From: Acidimicrobiaceae bacterium
GTDB lineage: Bacteria; Actinomycetota; Acidimicrobiia; Acidimicrobiales; RAAP-2
Direction of reading: 5' to 3'
Assembly: GCA_003169675.1 (NCBI GenBank)
Contig: PNAT01000123.1
Span: 330 to 43,164, forward strand
DNA length: 42,835 nucleotides
Shown here: positions 8,733-18,225 of the stretch, one piece after another
Layout of the letters: every line of letters begins with the position of its first letter
Position numbering within the stretch: the stretch's first letter is position 1
Notes under the pieces: model-generated
Told to the model about the DNA's origin: nothing
What the model saw: the letters and a program-made list of their open reading frames with translations, nothing else
Databases searched by the model: none
Made by a program: the position numbers and the translations under genes

Positions 8733-8744
8733 TTACACGTGTAA
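8733..8744. promoter_or_regulatory. Perfect 12-bp palindrome TTACACGTGTAA downstream of TTGACA (8723-8728)
   Basis: Direct reading; 55 bp upstream of the ATG at 8800. Confidence 0.5.
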
Positions 8745-8799
8745 CGCCGCGAGCGGGATGAGTAGATCGGGGCAGAGAGGCACCTATGCTTCGTCGTCT

Positions 8800-9708
8800 A
8801 TGCAGGTCGTGGTCACGGGATCGAGCGGTCCGATCGGCCAGGCACTGTGTTCCCGTCTCGCCAGGTCCGGCCACCACGTAGTCAGGGTCGTGCGCCGCCC
8901 GGTTCGATCGGGCGAGGTCGCCCTTGGTTGGGATCCCGAGGCCGGCACCATCGATTCCGGTGGCCTCGAAGGTGTTGATGCGGTGGTCCATCTGGCTGGC
9001 GCAGGTATCGGCGATAGCCGCTGGAGTGAGGCCCGCAAGCGGGTTCTCGTCGAGAGCCGCACCCGCTCCACTGCGCTGCTCGCTGGCGCGCTTGCGGGTT
9101 TGGATCGCCGGCCTCGGGTGCTGGTGAGCGCTTCGGCCATCGGGTTTTACGGTGACCGTCGCGACGAGACCCTCATAGAGCAGAGCCCACCGGGTGACGA
9201 CTTCTTGGCATCGCTTTGCGTGCGTTGGGAGGCCGAAGCTGCCCCTGCCGCAGAGGCCGGCATCAGGGTGGTCTGTGCTCGCACCGGCCTTGTCTTGGGT
9301 AGGGAGGGAGGTGCGCTCCCCAAGCTGTTGCCGCTTTTCAAGCTCGGCCTGGGCGGGAGGTTCGGATCCGGTGCCCAGTGGTGGAGCTGGATCACCCTCG
9401 ACGACGAGATCCGGGCGATTGAGTGGTTGCTGGAGAATGACGTGCGCGGGCCGGTGAACTTGACTGCGCCGAACCCCGTCACCAACAGCGAGTTCACCCG
9501 GGTCCTCAGCGCGGTGCTTTCCCGACCGGCCCGGTTACCTGTGCCCAGGTTCGGCCCGAGGCTGCTGCTGGGGTCCGAGCTCGCCGACGCCCTGCTGTTT
9601 ACCAGCGCCCGGGTGCGGCCCGCAGTCCTGGAATCGAGCGGGTTCGCCTTCTCCCACTCCGACTTGGAGGCGGGTCTGCGAAACATACTGAAGCCGCCCG
9701 CGTCGTGA
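8800..9708 (+). CDS. TIGR01777-family NAD-dependent epimerase (YfcH-like)
   Basis: MQVVVTGSSGPIGQAL; VDAVVHLAGAGIGDSRWSEARKRVLVESRTRST; SASAIGFYGDR; start reassigned within ORF 8443..9708. Confidence 0.9.
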   Translation: MQVVVTGSSGPIGQALCSRLARSGHHVVRVVRRPVRSGEVALGWDPEAGTIDSGGLEGVDAVVHLAGAGIGDSRWSEARKRVLVESRTRSTALLAGALAGLDRRPRVLVSASAIGFYGDRRDETLIEQSPPGDDFLASLCVRWEAEAAPAAEAGIRVVCARTGLVLGREGGALPKLLPLFKLGLGGRFGSGAQWWSWITLDDEIRAIEWLLENDVRGPVNLTAPNPVTNSEFTRVLSAVLSRPARLPVPRFGPRLLLGSELADALLFTSARVRPAVLESSGFAFSHSDLEAGLRNILKPPAS

Positions 9709-10154
9709 GGCATACGCCACAGCATCAAGTGGGGGATCCCGCCGAGAATCTGAATGGTGATACGGGGAAGGATCTGGTCGCCACAAAAGCCCACGGACGC
9801 CTTACGTCGAATCATGCCGGGTACAGCCTGGAGGGGCCACCGACGGGTTCAAGCTGGACAGAGTTGCCCCCGAATGCCGACCATTCCATGAGCCAGGGTC
9901 GCCCCGCTACCGGGTCGGCGACCATCTCGCGAGTGACCCGAGCGATACCGCGACAGTCGACCGACACCGTCCGGGCTCTGTCGAAGACGGTGTTCGGGAC
10001 GCCATACCACTCCGGGCAATTCGGCCCAGTTGGGCCGGTCGAAGGCTGCTCAGTCAGTTCGTCGACACCGCCACAGTCCTCCGTTTCTCCTGACGTGGGT
10101 GCAGCTCGCGACTCGGCTCGACACCAGTCTGGGGACTGTAGTGAACTTCGACCC

Positions 10155-10613
10155 ATGACCAAGAGGCTCGAGATCTCGCGTGACATCGCCGCCCTGCCCG
10201 AGCTGGTATACGCCGCCATCTCTGACGTGACACGCATGGGTGAGTGGTCAGAGGAGTGCCGTTCCAGCGAGTGGCACGAGGGCTTCGACGGTCCGGTCGT
10301 CGGCGCTACCTTCGACGGCCACAACCGCCATGGCGAACACGAGTGGATCACGCAGGGAAAGGTCATAGCGGCCGACCCCGGCCGGGCATTCGCATTCGAG
10401 TGCTCGATGATGGATTTCCACTTCTCGACCTGGGGGTACCGCATCGAGCCGATTGAGTTGGGATGCCGCGTGACCGAGTGGAACGAAGATCTCCGGCCTG
10501 AGTCCGTCATGGAGTTCAGCAAACAGTTGTCTGGAGTGGATGACCGTACGGAGCGAAACCGTCGGACCATGAACGGCACCCTTGAGCGCCTCGCGGACGC
10601 CCTTGAGAACTGA
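10155..10613 (+). CDS. SRPBCC (START-like) family protein
   Basis: MTKRLEISRDIAALPELVYAAISDVTRMGEWSEECRSSEW...; start reassigned to 10155. Confidence 0.85.
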   Translation: MTKRLEISRDIAALPELVYAAISDVTRMGEWSEECRSSEWHEGFDGPVVGATFDGHNRHGEHEWITQGKVIAADPGRAFAFECSMMDFHFSTWGYRIEPIELGCRVTEWNEDLRPESVMEFSKQLSGVDDRTERNRRTMNGTLERLADALEN

Positions 10614-10898
10614 GTGGCTCCCCGATTGTCCGGACTGTCGACCATGGCCGTTCAGAACGGACCAACTATCCCCGTTCGCAGCCAGGTTGATGCGGGATGT
10701 TTCTTCGCAGTCCTGGTCTTGCCGGATGAGGCGGGCCAGTGGACACCCGTAGCCTGACCGGCCACATCCGTGACGCCAACGTCCAACCGTCCCTGGAGAG
10801 TGGCTTGTTTGGACTAGGACCTCCCTTGCAAAAATGATTGGGCGTAGGGGAGTGATGAAGGCGTCGGCGCCTGAGCGGGTGAGCAAGCAGGAGATGGC

Positions 10899-11549
10899 AT
10901 GAGCCCAAAGCTCCGAGTACATGGCGTGGCAATGTCGCTCGACGGGTTCGTTGCCGGACCCGATCAAGGTCTTGACAACCCGCTCGGCGTCGGGGGCACA
11001 CGGCTCCATGAGTGGATATTCGAGACCCGCACGGGGCGCGAGATGACGGGGGCCGAAGGGGGCACGACAGGCATCGACGATGACTACATCGCTGGGGGCT
11101 TCCTGGGTTTCGGCGCCACCATCATGGGGCGCAACATGATCGGTCCCGTCAGAGGACCGTGGCCTGATGATGATTGGCGCGGATGGTGGGGCACCAACCC
11201 TCCGTTCCACCACCCGGTGTTCGTACTGACCCATCACCCACGGCCACCAATGGAGATGGAAGGCGGCACGACATTTTATTTCGTCGACGATGGCATCGAA
11301 TCGACACTCGAGCAAGCTTTTGACGCTGCCGGAGGCGCTGACGTCCGGCTCGGTGGTGGCGCGTCAACTGTGCGCCAGTACCTGCAGGCTCGTCTCGTAG
11401 ACGAACTCCACATCGCGATAGTGCCGATTCTGCTCGGAGGCGGGGAAGGTCTCTTCGAGAACCTCGGGAGCGCGAGTGCGGACTATGAATGTGTGGAGGT
11501 CCTGAGCTCACAGGTTGTCACCCACGTCCGAATGGCCCGGACACGCTAG
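10899..11549 (+). CDS. Dihydrofolate reductase-like (RibD C-terminal) family protein
   Basis: VHGVAMSLDGFVAGPDQ...TIMGRNMIGP...VRLGGGASTVRQYLQARLVDELHIAIVPILLGGGEGLFENL. Confidence 0.9.
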   Translation: MSPKLRVHGVAMSLDGFVAGPDQGLDNPLGVGGTRLHEWIFETRTGREMTGAEGGTTGIDDDYIAGGFLGFGATIMGRNMIGPVRGPWPDDDWRGWWGTNPPFHHPVFVLTHHPRPPMEMEGGTTFYFVDDGIESTLEQAFDAAGGADVRLGGGASTVRQYLQARLVDELHIAIVPILLGGGEGLFENLGSASADYECVEVLSSQVVTHVRMARTR

Positions 11550-11677
11550 GTCCGCATTCGTCCGAAGCCAGTGACCTTGGGACAATCCCTGGTGCCCCAG
11601 ATCAGCCCGGTCGTGGCCATTATGGAACCCCCGCGTCCCTTATGCTTGGCCCGCACCGAGAACTGAAGGGAATGTTC

Positions 11678-13165
11678 ATGTCGAAGCCCACCAATGTGAG
11701 ACGGCCTGTGGGTCTCTGTCTTGTGGCATGTGCCGCCTTTCTCTCAGGCTTCGGGACCACACTGGCGTCCCGAGCGGGCGCGTCGGCACCACTTCCGGAC
11801 ATCGCCGGAACGCCGGTGAACTTTGGCGGTGCGCCATCGTTGGGGGGAGCTCCCTCACACACGGTCGCCCCGGTGGTTGGTATGGCATCCACTCCTTCTG
11901 GAAACGGGTATTGGCTTGTCGCCTCCGATGGTGGAATCTTCACCTTCGGGGACGCCGGGTTCCATGGCTCCACTGGGGGCAGCCCTCTCAATCGACCGGT
12001 GGTTGGCATGGCGGCGACTCCGGACGGTGGCGGGTACTGGTTGGTGGCCACCGACGGGGGCATCTTCACCTTTGGTGACGCCGTGTATTACGGCTCCATG
12101 GGTGCCAAGCCTCTTAACCAACCGGTAGTCGGCATGGCCGCGACTGCCGACGGTGGTGGGTACTGGTTGGTCGCTGCTGACGGAGGCATTTTCACTTTCG
12201 GTGACGCCAGATTTTTCGGGTCCATGGGTGGAAAACCCATATCCGAGCCTGTCGTTGGTCTGGCCGCGACGCCCACCGGCAGCGGTTACATGGAGGTCGC
12301 CTCCGATGGGGGCGTCTTCACCTTCGGTGACGCTGCCTTTCATGGATCAGCTGTCGGCCTGGCCAGTGCACCGGTCGTTGGTATTTCCATCACTTCTGAT
12401 GGCGGCGGCTACAGAATGGCTTCACAAAATGGAGGATTGTTCACCTTTGGTGATGCTCAGTACCTCGGCAGTATGGGGGGCCAGACACTGACCGTTCCGA
12501 TTGTGGGGATCGTTGCCACACCTAACGACAGCGGCTACTGGCTCCTTCCCTCTCCACTGGCGCGTCAGACCACGAATTTGCCTCGTCTTTCGTTTGGCCA
12601 AAACGGTCCCAGCGTGCTGATCCTGCAGCAAGAGCTCACGGCCTTGGGTTATTGGGTGGGCACTCCCGATGGGGTGTTCGGTGACTCCACGCAGCAAGCT
12701 GTTTGGGCCGTCCAGAAGGCCGCCGGGCTTCCAAGGGACGGTGTCGTCGGGGCATCGACCTCCCAAGCTCTTGTCGATGGGGTCGTACCCCAACCTCAGA
12801 GCACATCGGGGTACGTCATTGAGGTCGACCTTCAGCGTGATCTCGTGATGTTCGTCAACAACGGAGTCCTGCAATATACCTTCAACACTTCAACGGGGGG
12901 TGGGTACATTTATGACGGCAATGTCGTCGCGGACACGCCGGTCGGACACTTCTCGATCCTTCGGGCAGTGAATGGATCGGTGACCGATTCGTTGGGCACG
13001 CTTTGGAGACCTCGCTACTTCACCGGTGGCTTCGCCATCCACGGAGATTCAAGTGTGCCTCCCGTTCCCGTTTCCCACGGGTGTGTTCGGGTCAGCAACG
13101 AGGCGATTAATTTCATATGGACCGCCAACTTGGCTCCCATCGGCACCGCATTCTGGGTGTACTGA
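11678..13165 (+). CDS. Secreted protein: 42-aa GYWLVA.DGGIFTFGDA repeats + peptidoglycan-binding domain + L,D-transpeptidase (YkuD)
   Basis: Signal-like N-terminus; 5.5 repeats; SVLILQQELTALGYWVGTPDGVFGDSTQQAVWAVQKAAGL (PG_binding_1); FAIHGDSSVPPVPVSHGCVRVS (YkuD); RBS GAAGGGA at 11665-11671. Confidence 0.9.
   Translation: MSKPTNVRRPVGLCLVACAAFLSGFGTTLASRAGASAPLPDIAGTPVNFGGAPSLGGAPSHTVAPVVGMASTPSGNGYWLVASDGGIFTFGDAGFHGSTGGSPLNRPVVGMAATPDGGGYWLVATDGGIFTFGDAVYYGSMGAKPLNQPVVGMAATADGGGYWLVAADGGIFTFGDARFFGSMGGKPISEPVVGLAATPTGSGYMEVASDGGVFTFGDAAFHGSAVGLASAPVVGISITSDGGGYRMASQNGGLFTFGDAQYLGSMGGQTLTVPIVGIVATPNDSGYWLLPSPLARQTTNLPRLSFGQNGPSVLILQQELTALGYWVGTPDGVFGDSTQQAVWAVQKAAGLPRDGVVGASTSQALVDGVVPQPQSTSGYVIEVDLQRDLVMFVNNGVLQYTFNTSTGGGYIYDGNVVADTPVGHFSILRAVNGSVTDSLGTLWRPRYFTGGFAIHGDSSVPPVPVSHGCVRVSNEAINFIWTANLAPIGTAFWVY
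11870..12559 (+). repeat. Intragenic 126-bp (42-aa) tandem repeats, 5.5 copies
   Basis: Unit PVVGMAATPDGGGYWLVATDGGIFTFGDAVYYGSMGAKPLNQ; copies of 42, 42, 42, 41, 42 aa plus a 21-aa partial. Confidence 0.9.
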
Positions 13166-13317
13166 CCCTCGGAGGAGTAGTGCGCCCCTGGTTGGATCAC
13201 TTTGATGATCCGGAGCATGAGCGGGAACTGTTTTGCCCGTGAATGTCGCTCGGTTGATCAATGAAGGTTGAAGGGTCGCCGGAGCAGTCCCATTTTGAAA
13301 TGCGAGTCGGCAAGCTG

Positions 13318-13938
13318 TCAGCCAATCTCCGGCATCCCGAGATTGGCCCGCCATTCTTGAGTTGAGTTGGTTCGGGGAAAAGCCTCCTGTGGGATGTCGA
13401 GGCCCAAGCGTTCACAAAGGGGCTCCCACCCCTCGTTGGCGTTCCACTCCAGCAGCCGGGTGGATGGGATCTCATTCCGTACGGCCGCGTTGTGGCGCTC
13501 GAATGCGTCCATCATCGCGGCCGGGTCATCAATTCGATCGCAGAATCGATTTTGGAAGAGTTGCCGCATCGTGTCAATCCACCCTCGCATTTCGGGCGGT
13601 GGATCGGCGAATACCAGGAAGATGGTATTGGCCGCACTCCGATACCAGGACTCGGGATCACGAACGGACAGCAACACGAGTGCATCGGGATTGGCAGTCG
13701 ACAATTCCGGCCAGAACGACGCCCCGGGCCAATCCACCAAGGAGGAGTATCCGGCGGGCATGGTTGACCAATCCACCGGGCGACCCTCAATGGCATCTGT
13801 CCATCCAGGAACTTGAAGTGGATCGGAGAAGAGCTCGATCATGTGATGGCAGGGCTCGCCCAGCAACATCTCCAGAGCGAGTTTCAACGAATGGGTTCCC
13901 GTGCGGCCCACGCCAGCCCCCACCACTTTGAGTGTCAT
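13318..13938 (-). CDS. Sulfotransferase family protein
   Basis: MTLKVVGAGVGRTGTHSLKLALEMLL (PAPS-type loop), VLLSVRDPESWYRSA, RLLEWNANEGWEPLCERLGL. Confidence 0.85.
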   Translation of the reverse strand: MTLKVVGAGVGRTGTHSLKLALEMLLGEPCHHMIELFSDPLQVPGWTDAIEGRPVDWSTMPAGYSSLVDWPGASFWPELSTANPDALVLLSVRDPESWYRSAANTIFLVFADPPPEMRGWIDTMRQLFQNRFCDRIDDPAAMMDAFERHNAAVRNEIPSTRLLEWNANEGWEPLCERLGLDIPQEAFPRTNSTQEWRANLGMPEIG

Positions 13939-14001
13939 GTTCCTCTTCCGTCGCTCCAGTCGCCTCGAAGCGTAGTCAGATCAGAGAGCTTGCCGAGGCG
14001 T

Positions 14002-14808
14002 TCAACTCAGAGGCTGTGCCGTTGCCTTCTCAATGGCCGCCCATCCCCCCAAGGCGTCTCGTTGTTCCATTGCGGCTCGGTTGCCGCCTCTCAGCCCGAA
14101 CAGCCGCTTGGCGAAGAGCAGATAGATCACGACGGCAAGATTGATCACCAAGGTCACGATTTTGAACACGCTCACCTTCAGAGTGAGTTCGTAGATCTCA
14201 AAGGGCACCAGCGCGGTGGTGGCAATGAACGTGAGGTACTCGGCCCATCGTTTGGCAAACCAAAGTCCCACCATCTCAGTCGCCTCCAGAGCGGCGTATG
14301 CCGTCACGACCAATGCCAGATTGATCAGGTGGGCCGGCGAATACTTGAAGGCCCGTCCTAGGTAGCCGAGAATTCCCCGGGCCTGGGACGATCCGGGGTC
14401 ACCCCCCGAAAGGTCGCTCATGATATTGACGTAGTCGCGGTGCAGGGTGTGGTTGTGCTGAGCAAAGGTGAAGAGCACGACGGCAAGTAGGGTCAAGACG
14501 AAGACGTGGATGGCCCGGTCGACGGCAATGAGGCGTAGGACATATCGGTCCCGCAAGGCTCTTCCTCGGAGCGGCAGCTCAATCTCGTCCCGACGAGTGA
14601 CCGATTCGCGTGTGGAGTTCTGCGGGATCTCACGTAACACCCAATCAGCACAACGAAGGCAGCGGTACCAGCGGACCCCCCCCTCTTCACGGACCACCAG
14701 ATGGTCATCTGGGGTCACCTGGCGTGCATCGGTCCCGACGAGGATGTGTCCCTTCCAGGCACAGGTGAACAATTCATAGCGGTTGGTGGGTCGCTGTCTC
14801 CTCGGCAC
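14002..14808 (-). CDS. DUF2127-type membrane protein
   Basis: RLIAVDRAIHVFVLTLLAVVLF...YAALEATEMVGLWFAKRWAEYLTFIATTALVPFEIYEL. Confidence 0.75.
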   Translation of the reverse strand: MPRRQRPTNRYELFTCAWKGHILVGTDARQVTPDDHLVVREEGGVRWYRCLRCADWVLREIPQNSTRESVTRRDEIELPLRGRALRDRYVLRLIAVDRAIHVFVLTLLAVVLFTFAQHNHTLHRDYVNIMSDLSGGDPGSSQARGILGYLGRAFKYSPAHLINLALVVTAYAALEATEMVGLWFAKRWAEYLTFIATTALVPFEIYELTLKVSVFKIVTLVINLAVVIYLLFAKRLFGLRGGNRAAMEQRDALGGWAAIEKATAQPLS

Positions 14809-14896
14809 CCAAGCACATTAAGTCAGAGCACGACGGAGTCACGTCATGTGACACATTCTCCACGCCCACCCACGGCATCAGGCTCCGTGCTCTTGC

Positions 14897-15751
14897 TCAC
14901 GCTCGAGCGAGGACTCGCCGCACCGCATCTCCAGCGAGTCGGGCGACTTCCATCGGAGGCAGCAGACGAAGTGCATCGGAGAACACTTCCACGCCGATGG
15001 GGGCATTCGTCCCGATGGAGCGCAGGCTGGCCAACAGGGTATCGAGGTCGAGGTCGCCCTCCCCAGGCAGCAAGCGGTCATGGAGTGTGGCCTGAGGGAG
15101 ATCGGGCTCAGGCACAGCCGGGGCATCGTTGAGTTGCAGGGCCACAATCCGATCTCCCGGGATCGCGCGGAGAAGTTCGTCGTCAGGGGAGCTCCTGAAG
15201 TAGTGCCAGGCATCGAGGGCAATGCCACCGTTCGGCTCGTCGGCATCACGAACGACGCTCCAGGCAGTGGCGAGGTCAGGGATCCTGGACCAGGGCAGGA
15301 ATTCAACATGAACCAGCAAGCCGTGATCGGCCGCCCGGCGGCAGAGTGCGCTGAATGACGCGGCGGCTTCCTCCAGACCCCAATCACCCCCAAAGACGTC
15401 AACCGCGTTGATCGAACGCGCCTCCAATGCTTCGGCCATGGCAAACACGTCACGCTCTTTGAACCGGAAGATGTCCTGGTCGTCGAATGCGGGAGGGATC
15501 TGCACGGCGTCCGCCCCCGGCAGCCACCACCACGCCAGGTCCATCTCGGCGACGGAGAGTCCATATTCGTTGAGCATGGCCCGGAGGTCACCATCACTCA
15601 GTCCACTGTCGCGGGCCTCCTGGTAGTCCCGCCCCCACAGTGACACGCCGGCGAACCCCGCGGCACTGGCCGCGGCCAACCGCTCTTGGAAGGGAAGGCC
15701 ACGCCGGAGCGTGCCGGAGCAGAGCACGAGGTCGCCCGATTGGAGTGCCAC
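14897..15751 (-). CDS. Sugar phosphate isomerase/epimerase-like (xylose isomerase-like TIM barrel)
   Basis: AAASAAGFAGVSLWGRDY...VHVEFLPWSRIPDLATAWSVV...IALDAWHYFR...PGEGDLDLDTLLASLRSIGTNAPIGVEVFS; GTG at 15751 just after the upstream gene's stop. Confidence 0.8.
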   Translation of the reverse strand: MALQSGDLVLCSGTLRRGLPFQERLAAASAAGFAGVSLWGRDYQEARDSGLSDGDLRAMLNEYGLSVAEMDLAWWWLPGADAVQIPPAFDDQDIFRFKERDVFAMAEALEARSINAVDVFGGDWGLEEAAASFSALCRRAADHGLLVHVEFLPWSRIPDLATAWSVVRDADEPNGGIALDAWHYFRSSPDDELLRAIPGDRIVALQLNDAPAVPEPDLPQATLHDRLLPGEGDLDLDTLLASLRSIGTNAPIGVEVFSDALRLLPPMEVARLAGDAVRRVLARA

Positions 15752-15758
15752 GGACCGT

Positions 15759-16688
15759 TCAGTACCCCGACGACAGGTCGACCACCCCGTGGAGCGGCTC
15801 TCCAGCCAGGTGGAGGCGGACATTCTCGGTGAACAAGCCGACACTGCCACGGGCAGTCTCGGGGGAATTCCAGCTCACATGCGGGCTGATCCGCACTCGC
15901 ACGTGCGAGTAGAGAGGGTGTCCGGCTGGGAGCGGCTCGGGTTCGGTGACGTCGAGTGTGGCCATGGAGACCTGACCAGCGTCAAGAGCATCCAGAAGAT
16001 CATCGTGGTCGATCAGCGAGCCCCGAGACACATTGATCAGGTGGGCCCCGGGCTTGAGGGCGCCGAGGGACTGGGCGTTCAGCAAATGGTGGGTAGCCGG
16101 GGTGGCGGGGGCGGCGACCACCAGATGGTCGACCTGGGTCAGGAGATCCTCCAGCGAAGTGACGAGCGCGACATTCCCCACAGGGGAGGGCGTTGGAGTT
16201 CTGCGGTACGCCAGGACGTCCATGCCGAAGGCCAAGGCCCGGGTGGCCACCGCGCCCCCGATGGCACCGATGCCGACGAGGCCGACCTTTCGTCCAAAGA
16301 GTTGGCCGAGACCATTCTCGTGCCATTGCTCGGGACCCGAAATCCACACAGACGAGAGATGCTTCTCGAAGTCCAGCATGGCGGCGAGGACGAATTCGGA
16401 GATGGCGATCGCGCTGGCGCCACGCGAGCACGTGAGGACCCGGCCTTCCATCAGGTCGAAGGGAAAGCCATCAACTCCGGTACTGAGTACATGAACCCAG
16501 CGGATCTCGGGTGTGAGGACCTGTTCGAGGCGAGCCCGATCCGGCCCCAAGACAACCAGCGCTTCAGAGTTTCGGCTGTCGATCTCGAATTCCGACAACG
16601 TGGCCATCTCGGATGGCGCAATACCCAGGGATTGGGTGAGATGTGCCGCCACGAATTGACCGAAGGCACCGACATCGATGGCGATCAT
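15759..16688 (-). CDS. D-2-hydroxyacid dehydrogenase family NAD-binding protein
   Basis: GRKVGLVGIGAIGGAVATRALAFGMDVLAYRR; LINVSRGSLIDHDDLLDAL; PLYSHVRVRISPHVSWNS. Confidence 0.85.
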   Translation of the reverse strand: MIAIDVGAFGQFVAAHLTQSLGIAPSEMATLSEFEIDSRNSEALVVLGPDRARLEQVLTPEIRWVHVLSTGVDGFPFDLMEGRVLTCSRGASAIAISEFVLAAMLDFEKHLSSVWISGPEQWHENGLGQLFGRKVGLVGIGAIGGAVATRALAFGMDVLAYRRTPTPSPVGNVALVTSLEDLLTQVDHLVVAAPATPATHHLLNAQSLGALKPGAHLINVSRGSLIDHDDLLDALDAGQVSMATLDVTEPEPLPAGHPLYSHVRVRISPHVSWNSPETARGSVGLFTENVRLHLAGEPLHGVVDLSSGY

Positions 16689-16935
16689 CGGGCCGACCGA
16701 CGCATGCGTTCTGAGGGCGCGTCATTGACGAAGGCGTTTCCGACCAGCAAATCCGTCGAACCCATCGATCCCCCGACTTCTGTCTTGAGGTGGCTGATCA
16801 CGTCGATCATACGGTGAGGTGAAATGAAGGGCCGAGGGACCAGCGGCTCTCGGTATCGGAAGCTCCCGCCTGTCGCTATGGTTGCCCTCGTGCGTGACGA
16901 GTTCGTGAAGGCGTCCCGGCCCGACGCGATCGAGG

Positions 16936-18225
16936 ATGCCCTCGTTGCCTAGGCTCATCTTCCGGGCAGCCAACGTCCTGGACGCTGACGGTACTCGTCC
17001 TGGCTCCACCGTGGTGGTCGAGGAACGGCGCATCACGGTTGTGCAGCAGGGACCGATTCTTGACGTCGGGCCTCTCGACCGCCTCATCGATCTCGGCGGA
17101 CGGACGCTCATGCCCGGCATGGTGAGCAGCCATTTCCATGCCACGTACCACGAGCTTGGATCCCGCCCCACACCATTTGGGCTGGAGGAGCCGCCGGCGC
17201 TCCAAGCGGTGCGGGCGGCCAACAACCTCGAGAAACTCCTTCGCTGTGGATTCACGGGAGCGGTGAGCGCAGGAGCACCGTTTGCCATCGATGCGGCAAT
17301 GAAACTTGCCATTGCCGAAGGGCTCTTCCCCGGCCCCCGGCTGATGGCTGGGAGCAATGACGTCAGCACGACAGGCCACGCTGGTGACAAGAGCTTCCCC
17401 TGGTACTGGGAGGTCCAGGCCATGGGGGCCATCAATCGATGCGACGGGCCGGCCGAATTCCGTCGGGCTGTGCGCCAGGAGATCAAGCAGGGCGCGGAGA
17501 TCATCAAGATGTTCGTGACTGGAGGGCACGGGACCGTCGCCCCCAGCGAACAGATCGAGATGACCCGAGATGAACTCTCTGCCGGCATTGAAGCGGCCCA
17601 CCAGCGCGGTGCGCTGGTGCGGGGCCACATTGCCAACCGGGAGGCCATACATCTGGCGCTCGACGTCGGCATCGATGTCATCGACCATGGCGATGGGCTC
17701 GACGATACGGCCATTGAGCGGATGGCCGAATCGGGCACATTCCTGGTCCCGAGTCAACTCTTCCCCAAACGATTTGCCGAGATGATGGACGGGAGTGGGC
17801 TCGGATTCGGAGCCTCCATGGCCCGCGACATTGAACGGGCCCTCGACATCCTTCCCAAGGCAAATGATGCCGGAGTCAAGCTGCTCTGTGGCGACGACTA
17901 CGGAGCCTTGGGCCTGCCCCATGGTCACTATGCCGACGAGCTCGAGTTCTACGCCAAGGAGGCCGGCATCCCGCCGCTCGATGTCATTACGTGGGCGACC
18001 CGGAACGGAGCCGAGCTCATGGGTCGCTCCCACGAAATGGGGTCCATCAGGAGCGGCAACCTGGCCGACATGCTTGTGGTTGACGGCGACCCACTGGCCG
18101 ACATCAGCATCTTGCAGGACGAGGCGAGGCTCTTGGCCATCATGAAGGGCGGGGCGTTCGTCAAGGATGAGTTGGCACCGCTCGAAATTCCCGAGAGGGA
18201 TCGAGTCTCCGGAGCCGTTCAATGA
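16936..18225 (+). CDS. Amidohydrolase superfamily protein (imidazolonepropionase-like)
   Basis: GRTLMPGMVSSHFHATYHE; EIIKMFVTGGHG; GHIANREAI; DHGDGLDD; LLCGDDYGALGLPHG; RSGNLADMLVVDGDPL. Confidence 0.9.
   Translation: MPSLPRLIFRAANVLDADGTRPGSTVVVEERRITVVQQGPILDVGPLDRLIDLGGRTLMPGMVSSHFHATYHELGSRPTPFGLEEPPALQAVRAANNLEKLLRCGFTGAVSAGAPFAIDAAMKLAIAEGLFPGPRLMAGSNDVSTTGHAGDKSFPWYWEVQAMGAINRCDGPAEFRRAVRQEIKQGAEIIKMFVTGGHGTVAPSEQIEMTRDELSAGIEAAHQRGALVRGHIANREAIHLALDVGIDVIDHGDGLDDTAIERMAESGTFLVPSQLFPKRFAEMMDGSGLGFGASMARDIERALDILPKANDAGVKLLCGDDYGALGLPHGHYADELEFYAKEAGIPPLDVITWATRNGAELMGRSHEMGSIRSGNLADMLVVDGDPLADISILQDEARLLAIMKGGAFVKDELAPLEIPERDRVSGAVQ

Noticed and set aside
10644-10757. Short + ORF MAVQNGPTIPVRSQVDAGCFFAVLVLPDEAGQWTPVA
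   Set aside because: Only 37 aa, no recognisable family; insufficient evidence
11870-12559. Regular repeats considered as CRISPR or a noncoding satellite
   Set aside because: 126-bp period in frame with a coding sequence and encoding a conserved 42-aa unit; no spacers
16876-18222. 448-aa minus-strand ORF opposite the amidohydrolase
   Set aside because: Mirror of the amidohydrolase CDS; no recognisable domain
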